From Sphaerisporangium sp. TRM90804 (lineage in GTDB: Bacteria; Actinomycetota; Actinomycetes; Streptosporangiales; Streptosporangiaceae): 64,000 nucleotides of DNA. Within the stretch, counting starts at the first letter, position 1, and each line of letters opens with the position of its first letter. The notes under the pieces were generated by a model. That model saw only the letters and a list, made by a program, of their open reading frames with translations, was not told the DNA's origin and did no database searches. The position numbers and the translations under genes were made by a program. The stretch is taken from contig NZ_JARWAC010000001.1 of the NCBI RefSeq assembly GCF_029846175.1, positions 310,001-374,000 on the forward strand, in the 5' to 3' direction. This document shows, one piece after another, positions 7,821-16,932 of this stretch.

Positions 7821-8255
7821 ATGGCCGAGCCCCTGGACCCGCGCATGTTCGACCCCGTCTGCCCGTCCAGCGCCATGCCGATCCAGATCGGCGACAAGTG
7901 GACGGCGATGATCGTGCTCTGCCTCGAAGGCGGCCGGCGCCGGTTCAACGAGATCCGCGTGCCGCTGCGCGGCATCACGCCGAAGGTGCTCACCCAGACC
8001 CTGCGGGCGATGGAGCGCGACGGCCTCGTGACCCGCACGGCGTACGACGAGAACCCGCCCCGGGTCGAGTACGAGCTGACCGAGCTGGGCCGCAGCCTGC
8101 TGACCCTGATCGCCGCCGCCCGCGCCTGGAGCGAGCACCACCTCCCCGCCCTGCTCGAAGCCCGCGAGGCCCATGGGCCGGCCTCTGCCTCCTCGCGCTG
8201 GTCGCGGGGGACGGAGAGCGGCTCTCCGCAAGGCCGCGGGCCGAGCTTCCGGTAA
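7821..8255 (+). CDS. HxlR family transcriptional regulator
   Basis: This 144-residue winged-helix protein shows the HxlR core: CPSSAMPIQIGDKWTAMIVL (residues 15-34), RRRFNEIRVPLRGITPKVLT and LRAMERDGLVTR, then YELTELGRSL. The usual Cys near the N-terminus is present (PVCPSS), which in some HxlR members senses electrophiles or redox state. The C-terminal 25 residues are Ser/Gly-rich and low in complexity, probably a frame continuation of no function. The ATG at 7821 gives the family-standard N-terminus. It probably controls the divergent SDR gene and itself. Confidence 0.87.
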   Translation: MAEPLDPRMFDPVCPSSAMPIQIGDKWTAMIVLCLEGGRRRFNEIRVPLRGITPKVLTQTLRAMERDGLVTRTAYDENPPRVEYELTELGRSLLTLIAAARAWSEHHLPALLEAREAHGPASASSRWSRGTESGSPQGRGPSFR

Positions 8256-8529
8256 GGCACCGGCCACACCGCTCGCCCCTGGCCGGACATGGGTTCATCG
8301 CGCCCGGCTCCGTCGTGACACGCGGTGCCCGCCGCCTCGCCGAACGGTGTGGCCGGCGAAACTCCGATGAATGTCAGGCCTGAATGTGATTTGGGCGAGA
8401 ACATTGCCACATTTCTAAATGATGTTTACTCTATCGTGGAACCTGTTTACCCCGTCGCGATCTCCGTATGGTGACCATTCCCCGGAGAAGAGATATTTTC
8501 GAGATCTCTCCGCCGACGCGGGGGGAGAA

Positions 8530-10002
8530 ATGTCCCATTCAACGTTAACGATCGACATATGGAACAACATGATTTCTCGTGGTACCTCGATCAACTCCGG
8601 CAGGGTGAAACCCGGGTTGGACTGGACGCTCGCGGCGATGACCTGCGCACTCGTGACTCTTTCGCTGCCGGCGCCCGCCGACGCGAACACCGGGACGGCG
8701 CGTGCCGGCGCCCTATATGGCTCATGGCTCGCGGGGCCGCCCGACGACCGCGACAATGACCACGGTCATGGCGGTCACGGTCACGGTCATGACGAATGGC
8801 GGAGTTTCTACTTCGACTTCGACAAGAAGCTCTTCACCTGTCGCGGCAAGTGCTGCACCAACATTCGCAAGTGCATCCAGCACACCGGGATGCAGGGACC
8901 TCCCGGACCCCCTGGACGACCCGGCCCCATGGGGTTGCGCGGACCGGCGGGAGAGACGGGGCCCGCGGGACCGAGCGGCCCGCCCGGGCCGTCAGGGCCC
9001 ATAGGTCTGATCGGACCGGCCGGGCCTCGCGGCCTGCCCGGCCCGGCGGGCCCGGCGGGCCCGGCAGGACCGATCGGACTGCGCGGACCGGCGGGACCCA
9101 TCGGCCTGACCGGACCAGGAGGACCCATCGGGCCCATCGGCCTGACCGGACCCGCCGGACCCGCGGGGCCCATAGGCCTGACCGGACCAGCAGGACCCAT
9201 CGGACCCATCGGACCCATCGGCCTGACCGGACCCGCCGGACCCGCCGGACCCGCCGGGCCCATCGGCCTTACCGGACCAGCAGGCCCCATCGGACTCACC
9301 GGACCCGCCGGCCCAATCGGCCTGACCGGACCGGCGGGACCCATCGGACCCATCGGACCCATCGGCCTGACCGGACCGGCAGGACCCATCGGCCCGACCG
9401 GACCCGCCGGACCCGCGGGGCCCATCGGCCTGACCGGACCAGCAGGCCCCACCGGTCTCACCGGACCCGCAGGACCCGCCGGCCCAATCGGCCTGACCGG
9501 ACCGGCGGGACCCATCGGACCCATCGGCCTGACCGGACCCGCCGGACCCGCCGGACCCGCGGGGCCGATCGGCCTGACCGGACCCGCAGGGCCTGCCGGA
9601 CCGGCTGGGCCGGCGGGGCCGACCGGGCCGGTCGGACCGGTGGGACCCACCGTGGACGTCAACTCGACGGTCGTCTCGCAGATCATCGCGCCGCAGTTCA
9701 TCGCGTTCGTCAAGACCGGCCAGACCTACGTGGGGGACTCCCGCACGCCGAACACGCCGCACAACGTGTCCACCGTGCCGGGCTACCCGAGGAACGCGGT
9801 CTCCGTGGCGCTGGCTCCGTCGCCGACCGCGCTCAGCACGGTGCTCAACGTGACCGTGTCCACCGACACCCGGGTGTTCCAGGCGGCATGCCTCGTCAAC
9901 CCGCAGCCAGGGAGCGGCGGAAACCCGGCGTGGCCCGCGAACTGCGGAGCCTTCGTGGAGATCCTCAGCCCCACCGGGACCGCTACCACGACCCGGCGCT
10001 GA
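8530..10002 (+). CDS. Secreted collagen-like protein
   Basis: This 490-residue protein is built around 84 uninterrupted Gly-X-Y triplets (residues about 123-374), dominated by GPAGPIGLT units. N-terminal to the collagen region are an export signal ([15 protein letters not shown]), a His/Gly/Asp-rich stretch ([13 protein letters not shown]) and a four-Cys cluster ([12 protein letters not shown]). The C-terminal 116-residue domain has two Cys and is strand-rich, with no LPXTG or membrane anchor. The ATG at 8530 is chosen for its GGGGGGAGAA leader; ATGs at 8419 and 8569 are in frame. The product likely forms triple-helical surface or matrix fibres. The upstream region is unusually AT-rich. Confidence 0.82.
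   Translation: MSHSTLTIDIWNNMISRGTSINSGRVKPGLDWTLAAMTCALVTLSLPAPADANTGTARAGALYGSWLAGPPDDRDNDHGHGGHGHGHDEWRSFYFDFDKKLFTCRGKCCTNIRKCIQHTGMQGPPGPPGRPGPMGLRGPAGETGPAGPSGPPGPSGPIGLIGPAGPRGLPGPAGPAGPAGPIGLRGPAGPIGLTGPGGPIGPIGLTGPAGPAGPIGLTGPAGPIGPIGPIGLTGPAGPAGPAGPIGLTGPAGPIGLTGPAGPIGLTGPAGPIGPIGPIGLTGPAGPIGPTGPAGPAGPIGLTGPAGPTGLTGPAGPAGPIGLTGPAGPIGPIGLTGPAGPAGPAGPIGLTGPAGPAGPAGPAGPTGPVGPVGPTVDVNSTVVSQIIAPQFIAFVKTGQTYVGDSRTPNTPHNVSTVPGYPRNAVSVALAPSPTALSTVLNVTVSTDTRVFQAACLVNPQPGSGGNPAWPANCGAFVEILSPTGTATTTRR
8896..9651 (+). repeat. Collagen-type Gly-X-Y coding repeat (84 triplets)
   Basis: There are 252 consecutive codons with Gly at every third position and no interruption. The DNA consists of near-identical units such as GGACCCGCCGGACCCATCGG with scattered synonymous changes. 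The commonest triplets are GPA, GPI and GLT. The repeat is prone to expansion, contraction and misassembly. Confidence 0.9.
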
Positions 10003-10007
10003 AGCCC

Positions 10008-10041
10008 TTCGCCGTGCCCGGAGCGATCCGGGCACGGCGAA
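10008..10041 (+). terminator. Rho-independent-type hairpin after collagen-like gene
   Basis: A perfect 14-bp stem, TTCGCCGTGCCCGG (10008-10021) and CCGGGCACGGCGAA (10028-10041), has a 6-base loop. It lies 6 bases after the stop codon and has no T-run. Confidence 0.8.
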
Positions 10042-10135
10042 GCCCGGGAGCCCGGGACGGCCCTGACGCGAGCGCGCCCTCCGCATGACGCCGTGGCGGG
10101 GTTCCGTGATGGGATGTCCAGCGGGAGGTACGGAT

Positions 10136-11107
10136 ATGGACTACGTACGGCTGGGCGGCACGGGCATGCGGGTGTCGCGGATCTGCCTCGGCATGATGAG
10201 CTACGGCGACCCGTCCTGGCAGGAGTGGGTGCTCGACGAGGAGCGCGGCGAGCCGCTGGTCCGCAGGGCGGCCGACGCGGGGGTGACGTTCTTCGACACC
10301 GCCGACGTCTACTCCTCGGGGGTCAGCGAGGAGGTCACCGGCCGGGTGCTGCGGAAGATCTTCCCCAACCGGGAGGACTACGTGCTGGCCACCAAGGTGT
10401 TCTTCCCGGTCGGGAAGGCGATCAACGACAGCGGGCTGTCGCGCAAGCACATTCACGCGGCGATCGACGCCTCACTGCGCCGCCTGGGCACCGACTACGT
10501 CGACCTGTACCAGATCCACCGGTGGGACGACCACACGCCCATCGAGGAGACCATGGAGGCGCTGCACGACGTCGTGCGCGCCGGCAAGGTGCGCTACCTC
10601 GGCGCCTCCACGATGTACGCCTGGCAGTTCGCCAAGGCCCAGCACGTCGCCGAGGTCAACGGCTGGACGAGGTTCGTTTCCATGCAGAACCACTACAACC
10701 TCCTGTACCGCGAGGAGGAGCGCGAGATGGTGCCGCTCTGCGTCGACCAGGGGGTCGGGATGATCCCGTGGAGCCCGCTCGCGCGCGGGCTGCTGGCGCG
10801 CGCGGGGTCGGCCGACCAGGGGACGACACGCGCCGGCTCCGACTGGCGCATCGAGAACCTGTACGGCGGGCCGAGTGACGCGGCCGTGCTTGAGCGGGTC
10901 GCCGAGACCGCCGCCGAGCGCGGCGTCGCGCCGGCGCGGGTCGCGCTGGCCTGGCTGCTCGCCCAGCCGGGGGTCACCGCCCCGATCATCGGCGCCACCA
11001 AGGACCGCCACGTGGACGACGCGGTCGCGGCCGCGTCCCTGAGCCTGACCGACAAGGAGCTGGCCTACCTGGCGGAGCCGTACCAGACCAGGCCCATCGC
11101 CCACTGA
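10136..11107 (+). CDS. Aldo/keto reductase
   Basis: This 323-residue (alpha/beta)8-barrel oxidoreductase has the AKR catalytic tetrad in sequence: Asp and Tyr in FFDTADVYSSGVSEE (residues 50-64), Lys in YVLATKVFF and His in LYQIHRWD. NADPH-binding features are GMIPWSPLARGLL and the C-terminal APIIGATKDRHVDDA. It resembles the AKR11/YhdN-like general-stress reductases acting on aldehydes. The ATG at 10136 is preceded by GCGGGAGGT at ideal spacing. An upstream in-frame ATG at 10085 lacks such a site. Confidence 0.9.
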   Translation: MDYVRLGGTGMRVSRICLGMMSYGDPSWQEWVLDEERGEPLVRRAADAGVTFFDTADVYSSGVSEEVTGRVLRKIFPNREDYVLATKVFFPVGKAINDSGLSRKHIHAAIDASLRRLGTDYVDLYQIHRWDDHTPIEETMEALHDVVRAGKVRYLGASTMYAWQFAKAQHVAEVNGWTRFVSMQNHYNLLYREEEREMVPLCVDQGVGMIPWSPLARGLLARAGSADQGTTRAGSDWRIENLYGGPSDAAVLERVAETAAERGVAPARVALAWLLAQPGVTAPIIGATKDRHVDDAVAAASLSLTDKELAYLAEPYQTRPIAH

Positions 11108-11331
11108 GGGCTCCGCTGGGGGACGGCGTTCGCGGGCCCGCCGTCGAGGGCCGGCCGGGGCCGGTCATGACCAGTGCGCGCACTCCTGGGTCGTGACGGC
11201 GTGCCGGCCGGGGGCCGGGTCGAGCGGGCCGGCGTGGTCTCCTCCCGCGTGTGCCGCCCCCGGGTGTGCTGCTCTCGCGGGGCCAGATCGCGCGGGGGCA
11301 GATCTCTCGCGGGGCCTCGTCCCGGAGGACT

Positions 11332-12690
11332 TCATCCCGGATGGCCCAGCCCCGAGGCGGCTTCGTCCTGGAGTGCCGCATCCCGGGGCGCTTCGTCGTG
11401 GACGATCCGATCTCTGATGAGCACCGCCCGCCTGGGCTGTTCCGGGACGGCCGGGTCCGGCGCGGCCGGCTCCGGCGGGAGGGATTCGGCCGACAGCAGC
11501 ATTCCCAGGTAAGGCAGGTGGTAAAGCGCGTACCGCCCGGGAGGGAGGAACGCCTGGGCCACCTCCATCGTCACCGCGAATCTCAGGCCGCCCGTCGACA
11601 CCCACCAGTGGCGGCCGCCGCCCCGCACCGACACCTCGCCGGTGACCCGCCTGACCGGGGTCGCCGCGCGCAGGGCGGCGACCATCTCGACCATGCGGCT
11701 GTTGGCGATCCCCGCCCCCAGGGCGAAGACGGCGATCACCGAGAAGGGGAGTGCGACCCACAGGGTGCCCAGGCTGTCGCTGGCCACCTCCACGTCACCG
11801 CCTCGCGTCAGCAGGGCGGCGAGCGCGAACACCACCGGCACCATGAACAGACCGACGCACACCAGCCCGCCCAGCGCCCAGGCGAGCGCGTGAAGCGCCG
11901 CACGGCGGACCAGCGACCACCGTTGCCCACGGGTCAGCCGCCCCGCCCGTCCCTCGGCGAGATCGGCCTCGGTACACCCCATCACCGCGTCCGGCGACGA
12001 CCCCGCCCGGCCCTCCGCCGGACCCGGCTGCGCGCCACCCGTCGCCTCGGCCGGTGACGGTCCTTCCTCGTCGGCTCCCGGCACCCGAGCCGGCGTACGG
12101 ACCCCGGCGGGGGTGGGCGGGGCGTCCATCGGTTCGGCCGAGAGCAGCAGCGGGCCGGGACCTTTGGCGACCGACTCCAGCCAGTACAGCCGGTAGGTTC
12201 CGGGCGGCGGCAGGGCCGGCGCGCCCCGGGGCACGGGGATCGGGTTGGGGCCCACCCGGACTCCGGCCTCATGGTTCGGCTCGGCGACCACCCGGCCGGC
12301 GGCGGCGACGATCCGGGCGGCGGTCAGGCCCGCGACCACCCGGCGGCGGCGGCGCCGGTCGACCCAGCGCGGCACGCCGGCGAACAGCGCGGGCGCCAGG
12401 AGCATCCACCCCATCACGACCATCATGAAGGCCATCATCCCCAGGGCCCCGGCCGGCCCGCCCTCGACGGCGATCCCGCGGCCCGCCGCGCCCAGCGCCC
12501 CGGACCCAGCCATCAGCGCCGCCAGGGCGCCCAGCAGCGCCCACGCCCCGTACGGCTGCCCCACACGAGGGCCGGCGATGAGGGCCCACTGCTCCGGCGT
12601 CACGGCGCCCGCGGCGTTGGCCGCGCACGCCCGGGGGTCGGTCCACGACAGCGGCGCGACCCGCGCCTGCGTACGATCACCGCGCCGCAT
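11332..12690 (-). CDS. Polytopic membrane protein of unknown function
   Basis: This 452-residue protein has two membrane-helix pairs: GAWALLGALAALMAGSGALG and MMAFMMVVMGWMLLAPALF in the N-terminal half, and ALGGLVCVGLFMVPVVFALA and LPFSVIAVFALGAGI in the C-terminal half. Each pair is followed by a soluble segment with a similar plan (PPPGTYRLYWLES / PPGRYALYHLPYL, then LLLSAEPM / MLLSAESL). The protein therefore looks like an internal duplication. The start is taken as ATG 12690, with GAGAGGT upstream; ATG 12708 is also possible. The Asp/Arg-rich tail is low complexity. It is divergent from polX. Confidence 0.65.
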   Translation of the reverse strand: MRRGDRTQARVAPLSWTDPRACAANAAGAVTPEQWALIAGPRVGQPYGAWALLGALAALMAGSGALGAAGRGIAVEGGPAGALGMMAFMMVVMGWMLLAPALFAGVPRWVDRRRRRRVVAGLTAARIVAAAGRVVAEPNHEAGVRVGPNPIPVPRGAPALPPPGTYRLYWLESVAKGPGPLLLSAEPMDAPPTPAGVRTPARVPGADEEGPSPAEATGGAQPGPAEGRAGSSPDAVMGCTEADLAEGRAGRLTRGQRWSLVRRAALHALAWALGGLVCVGLFMVPVVFALAALLTRGGDVEVASDSLGTLWVALPFSVIAVFALGAGIANSRMVEMVAALRAATPVRRVTGEVSVRGGGRHWWVSTGGLRFAVTMEVAQAFLPPGRYALYHLPYLGMLLSAESLPPEPAAPDPAVPEQPRRAVLIRDRIVHDEAPRDAALQDEAASGLGHPG

Positions 12691-12831
12691 CACGGACCTC
12701 TCGTCCATACGGGCCGTCCCGGCCGCCGTTGAGCGCTCGCCTCCATTACAACTCGCCGACGCCGTCCGGGGAACAGGCGATCGTCGCGGGCGGCGGCGTG
12801 CCCCGGCGGGCGGGCGGCCTAGGCTTGGCTC

Positions 12832-14517
12832 ATGGGGAGGGCGAACGACGAGGCCGCTGAGGCCCTGCACGAGTACGCCGATCTGTACGCGATGACCGGC
12901 GGCGACGCCTTCCGGGTGCGCAGCTACCAGAAGGCCGCCAAGGCGATCGCGGGCCACCCGGAGGACATCGCGCGCGGCGACGTCCGGCAGGTGCCGGGCG
13001 TCGGGGAGGCGATCGCCAAGAAGGTCGAGGAGTTCCTCCGGCGCGGCAGCTTCCGGCAGCTCGACGACCTGCGGGCCGAGGTGCCCGAGGGCGTGCGCAG
13101 GATGACGCGCGTCGCCTCGCTCGGGCCGAAGAAGGCGTTCTTCCTGTTCCAGCAGCTCGGCATCGCCTCACCCGAGGAGCTGGGCGAGGCGATCCGCCAG
13201 GGCAGGCTCGAAGGGCTGCGCGGGTTCGGCGCCAAGACCGAGGAGAACCTGCTCAAGGGCATCGAGCAGCTCCGGTCGTCCGGCGAGCGGGTGCACCTCG
13301 GCGTGGCCATGAGCCTGGCCGAGCGGGTCATGGCCTCGCTGCCCGCCGCCGAGCGCATCGCCTACGCCGGGTCGCTGCGCCGCATGAGGGACACCATCGG
13401 CGACATCGACATCCTGGCCGTCGGGCCCGAGAGCCTGATGGACGACTTCAAGGCCCAGCCGTACGTCGCCGAGGTCATCGCGAGCGGCGGCCGCAAGACG
13501 TCGGTGCGCACCACGCAGGGCCTCCAGGTGGACCTGCGGGTGGTGCCCGAGGCGTCCTGGGGCGCCGCCATGCAGTACTTCACCGGCTCCAAGGAGCACA
13601 ACGTGCGGCTGCGCGAGATGTGCGTGAAGCGCGGCTGGAAGCTGTCGGAGTACGGGCTGTTCGACGGCGACACCGTGATCGCCGCCCGCACCGAGGAGGA
13701 CGTCTACACCGCCCTGGGCATGCGGTGGGTTCCGCCGCCGCTGCGGGAGGACACCGGCGAGGTGGAGGCGGCGCTGCGCGGCGAGCTTCCCGGCCTGGTG
13801 ACGCTCGCCGACCTCAGGGGCGATCTGCACACCCACACCGATCTCACCGACGGCGTCGCCTCCCTGGAGGAGATGGTGGCCGCCGCGGCCGGGCGCGGGT
13901 ACGCGTACTACGCGGTGACCGACCACGCCCCCAACCTGTTCATGCAGCGCATGACGCTGGACAAGGCGCTGGAGCAGCGCGAGGAGCTGCGCCGCCTCCA
14001 GGCGGGCTACCCGGGCATGCGGCTGCTGCACGGCACCGAGCTGAACATCGCGCCCGACGGCACCGTCGACTGGCCGGCGGAGGTGCTCGCGGGGTTCGAC
14101 GTGTGCGTGGCCTCGGTTCACTCTCACTTCACCCAGTCCCGCGAGGAGATGACCCGCCGGTTCGTCGCCGCCTGCGAGAACCCGCACGTGCACGTCATCG
14201 GCCACCCCACCACCCGGAAGATCGGCAAGCGCGCCCCCGTGGACGCCGACTGGGAGGCCGTCTTCGAGGCGGCGGCCCGCACCGGCACCGTCATGGAGAT
14301 CGACGCCTACCCCGACCGCGCCGACCTCCCCGCCGACCTCGTGCGGATGGCCCGCCACCACGGCGTGAAGTTCTCCATCGACAGCGACGCGCACGCCGTC
14401 GGCCACATGGAGAACCTCAGGTACGGCGTCGGCATCGCCCAGCGCGCCTGGCTCACCACCGACGACGTCGTCAACACCTGGCCCCTGGACCGCCTCCTGG
14501 ACTTCTTCGGGCGATAG
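12832..14517 (+). CDS. polX: DNA polymerase/3'-5' exonuclease PolX
   Basis: This 561-residue bacterial family X polymerase joins a Pol beta-like core to a PHP domain. Residues 1-75 hold the 8-kDa-like helical domain with a helix-hairpin-helix (VPGVGEAIAKKVEEF). A second HhH follows (LEGLRGFGAKTEENLL), then the nucleotidyltransferase motif YAGSLRRMRDTIGDIDIL (about 176-193). The PHP domain starts near residue 328 with GDLHTHTDLTDG and contains TDHAPN and GTELNI metal ligands. The probable function is gap-filling and repair synthesis with 3'-5' exonuclease or AP-endonuclease activity. The ATG at 12832 gives the canonical N-terminus. Confidence 0.93.
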   Translation: MGRANDEAAEALHEYADLYAMTGGDAFRVRSYQKAAKAIAGHPEDIARGDVRQVPGVGEAIAKKVEEFLRRGSFRQLDDLRAEVPEGVRRMTRVASLGPKKAFFLFQQLGIASPEELGEAIRQGRLEGLRGFGAKTEENLLKGIEQLRSSGERVHLGVAMSLAERVMASLPAAERIAYAGSLRRMRDTIGDIDILAVGPESLMDDFKAQPYVAEVIASGGRKTSVRTTQGLQVDLRVVPEASWGAAMQYFTGSKEHNVRLREMCVKRGWKLSEYGLFDGDTVIAARTEEDVYTALGMRWVPPPLREDTGEVEAALRGELPGLVTLADLRGDLHTHTDLTDGVASLEEMVAAAAGRGYAYYAVTDHAPNLFMQRMTLDKALEQREELRRLQAGYPGMRLLHGTELNIAPDGTVDWPAEVLAGFDVCVASVHSHFTQSREEMTRRFVAACENPHVHVIGHPTTRKIGKRAPVDADWEAVFEAAARTGTVMEIDAYPDRADLPADLVRMARHHGVKFSIDSDAHAVGHMENLRYGVGIAQRAWLTTDDVVNTWPLDRLLDFFGR

Positions 14518-14539
14518 GTCCCTGTCGCACGGAAGGCGC

Positions 14540-14580
14540 GGGGCGCCATGCGGCGCGGCCCCGGGGCCGGGGGGCGCCCC
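14540..14580 (+). terminator. GC-rich hairpin downstream of polX
   Basis: GGGGCGCC (14540-14547) pairs with GGCGCCCC (14573-14580), and internal GC-rich palindromes lie in the loop. It is located 22 bases after the polX stop. In such GC-rich DNA chance hairpins are frequent, so confidence is moderate. The rest of the gap to 14793 shows no coding signal. Confidence 0.4.
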
Positions 14581-14793
14581 GGGCTCGCGGCCGGTGGTCG
14601 GTGGTCCGGGCCGTCCCGCCCGAGCGGGGCGGCGAAGGCGCACGGCTCGGGCGGGCGGGGCTCTGCCCGGGCGAGGAGGATTGTCCCGGGCGAGCGAGGA
14701 GCCCGGGCCGGACGCAGCAGGATCGTCCGGACCGGGCGGGGGCCCCGGTGGCGGAGGGCCGGGGTCCCCGGGTGGCACTTCTGGGCGCTCCCC

Positions 14794-16404
14794 CTAGTGG
14801 GGCGTGGCCTTCTCGGCGCCGGCCCCGGTGAGGGAGCGGACCTCGATCTCGGCGTACTTGTCGGCCCGGTACTCCTTGCTCGTCACCGTGCCGATGTATC
14901 CGGCGAGGAAGCCGAGCGGGATCGAGAGCAGACCCGGGTTCTCCAGCGGGAACCACTGGAAGTCGGCGTCGGGGAACAGCGAGGTCTTCGCGCCGGACAC
15001 CACCGGGGAGAAGATGACGAGGAACACGGCCGACGTCAGACCGCCGTAGATCGCCGACACCGCGCCCGCGGTGTTGAACCGCTTCCAGAACAGGCTGTAC
15101 AGGATCGCGGGCAGGTTGCCGGAGGCCGCGACCGCGAAGGCCAGGGCCACCAGGAACGCCACGTTGAGGTTCTGCGCGAAGATGCCCAGAACGATCGAGA
15201 CCGCGCCGATGGCGAAGGCGGCGATCCTCGCGACCCTGATCTCCTCCTTGTCGGTGGCGGTGCCCCGCCTGAACACGTGGGCGTACAGGTCGTGCGCGAA
15301 GCTGGACGAGGACGCCAGCGTGAGCCCGGCGACCACCGCCAGGATCGTCGCGAACGCCACGGCGGCGATGATGGCGAGCAGGATGGTGCCGCCGATGTCG
15401 CCGAACACCAGTTGACCGACGCGTTCGGCCAGTTGTGGCGCGGCCGTGTTGCCCGCCGCGTTCTGGGCGGCGATCTCCTCGCTGCCCACCAAGGCGGCGG
15501 CGCCGAAGCCCAGCACGAGGGTGAGCAGGTAGAACGTGCCGATGATGCCGATGCCCCAGATGACCGACTTGCGGGCGTCCTTGGCGGTGGGCACGGTGTA
15601 GAAGCGGATCAGGATGTGCGGCAGGCCCGCCGTGCCCAGCACCAGGGCCAGGCCCAGGCTGATCAGGTCGAGCTTGCCGGCCAGGCCCTTGGCCTCCACG
15701 CCGTACTTCAGGCCCGGCTCCAGGAACGCCTGCCCCTTGCCGCTCTGCTCGGCGGCGGTGCCCAGGAGGGTGGAAAGGTTGAACCCGAAGCGGCCGAGGA
15801 CGAGCAGCGTGACCAGCGCGGCGCCGGTCATCAGCAGCACGGCCTTGACGATCTGCACCCAGGTGGTGCCCTTCATGCCGCCCACGACCACGTAGACGAT
15901 CATGAGCAGGCCGACCACCACGATGGTGCCCGCCTTGCCGGCGGACGAGGTGATGCCGAACAGCAGGCCGACCAGCGCGCCGGCGCCGACCATCTGGGCG
16001 AGCAGGTAGAAGATGCTCACCACGATGGTGGAGACGCCCGCGGCCGTGCGCACCGGGCGCGGGCTCATGCGGAAGGCGAGCACGTCGGCCATCGTGTACT
16101 TGCCGGAGTTGCGCATCAGCTCGGCGACGAGCAGCAGCGCGACCAGCCAGGCGACGAGGAAGCCGATCGAGTAGAGGAACCCGTCGTAACCGGACAGCGC
16201 GATGATGCCGGCGATGCCCAGGAACGACGCGGCGGACATGTAGTCGCCGCCGATGGCCATGCCGTTCTGCACGCCGGTGAACGAGCGGCCGCCGGCGTAG
16301 TAGTCGGCGGCGTCCTTGGTGTTGCGGCTGGCCCAGAACGTGATGCCCAGGGTCGCGGCCACGAAGACCAGGAACAGGGTGATGGAGAGCGCGTGCTCAC
16401 CCAT
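14794..16404 (-). CDS. actP: Sodium:acetate-type symporter (ActP-like SSS family)
   Basis: This 536-residue solute:sodium symporter has about 13 membrane helices. Family markers include AADYYAGGRSFTGVQNGMAI near the N-terminus, GGDYMSAASFLGIAG, the GGMKGTTWVQIVKA segment, and AAVAFATILAVVAGLTLASS with conserved Ser residues for Na+ binding. The likely substrates are acetate, glycolate or related monocarboxylates. The ATG at 16404 overlaps the stop of the upstream DUF485 gene by 8 bases, the classic yjcH-actP arrangement. It lies downstream of a second DUF485/SSS pair and a LytS/LytT system on the same strand. Confidence 0.88.
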   Translation of the reverse strand: MGEHALSITLFLVFVAATLGITFWASRNTKDAADYYAGGRSFTGVQNGMAIGGDYMSAASFLGIAGIIALSGYDGFLYSIGFLVAWLVALLLVAELMRNSGKYTMADVLAFRMSPRPVRTAAGVSTIVVSIFYLLAQMVGAGALVGLLFGITSSAGKAGTIVVVGLLMIVYVVVGGMKGTTWVQIVKAVLLMTGAALVTLLVLGRFGFNLSTLLGTAAEQSGKGQAFLEPGLKYGVEAKGLAGKLDLISLGLALVLGTAGLPHILIRFYTVPTAKDARKSVIWGIGIIGTFYLLTLVLGFGAAALVGSEEIAAQNAAGNTAAPQLAERVGQLVFGDIGGTILLAIIAAVAFATILAVVAGLTLASSSSFAHDLYAHVFRRGTATDKEEIRVARIAAFAIGAVSIVLGIFAQNLNVAFLVALAFAVAASGNLPAILYSLFWKRFNTAGAVSAIYGGLTSAVFLVIFSPVVSGAKTSLFPDADFQWFPLENPGLLSIPLGFLAGYIGTVTSKEYRADKYAEIEVRSLTGAGAEKATPH

Positions 16405-16729
16405 TGGACGAGCCCTCCATCTCACCGCGGATCTTGTCCGACAGCGGGTCGAGCCTCTTGGCCGCGTGGCGGGAGTACAGCCACGCGATCAGGAACGTCG
16501 ACACGAACTGCAGGAGGCCGAAGATCAGCGCAACGTTGATGTTCCCGAAAAGCTTGGTGCCCATGAAGTCACGCGCCCAGCCGGACAGGACCACGTACAG
16601 CAGGTACCACGCTAGAAAAGCGACGGTCACCGGAAACGCCCAGTTGCGGTAACGCTTGCGAAGCTCCTGGAATTCGGAACTCGCCTGCACCTGTTCGTAG
16701 GCCGATGACTCGTTTTGTCGAGTGGTCAC
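16397..16729 (-). CDS. DUF485 (YjcH-like) membrane protein
   Basis: This 110-residue protein has two membrane helices (AFPVTVAFLAWYLLYVVLSG and NINVALIFGLLQFVSTFLIA) between a charged N-terminus (ASSEFQELRKRYRNW) and a basic C-terminus (YSRHAAKRLDPLSDKIRGE). These are the hallmarks of DUF485, the partner of ActP-type symporters. The start is GTG 16729 behind GGGAGGT. It overlaps the actP start, so the two are co-translated. In E. coli the yjcH-actP pair is co-transcribed with acs; no acs is present here. Confidence 0.85.
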   Translation of the reverse strand: MTTRQNESSAYEQVQASSEFQELRKRYRNWAFPVTVAFLAWYLLYVVLSGWARDFMGTKLFGNINVALIFGLLQFVSTFLIAWLYSRHAAKRLDPLSDKIRGEMEGSSNG

Positions 16730-16932
16730 GAGACCTCCCACTTCGTCATCTGGATCACGCCTACCGTAGGAGCGGCCGGGTGCCGCGACGGAGAGGCCGG
16801 GGCAGGATTGTCGCCAAGCCGCCGTGACCCATCGGCCACTTGGTCGTCCCATGCGCCGAAAGGCGCGTTCCACGCGATGAGTGGTATGGCCCGCGCGCCC
16901 GTCTGGGCTGATCATGGCCGGTCCGGGCCCGA

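Noticed and set aside
8808-9713. A 301-codon antisense frame under the collagen-like gene that also encodes Gly-Pro-X repeats
   Set aside because: GGN-CCN codon pairs are nearly self-complementary, so the opposite strand automatically reads as Gly-Pro repeats. It has no ribosome site and no signal peptide.
11165-11381. Continuation of Asp/Arg-rich repeats past the membrane-protein stop (11332), possibly pentapeptide repeats
   Set aside because: The repeats are short and degenerate, the frame is interrupted and no pentapeptide pattern holds, so it is treated as low-complexity DNA.
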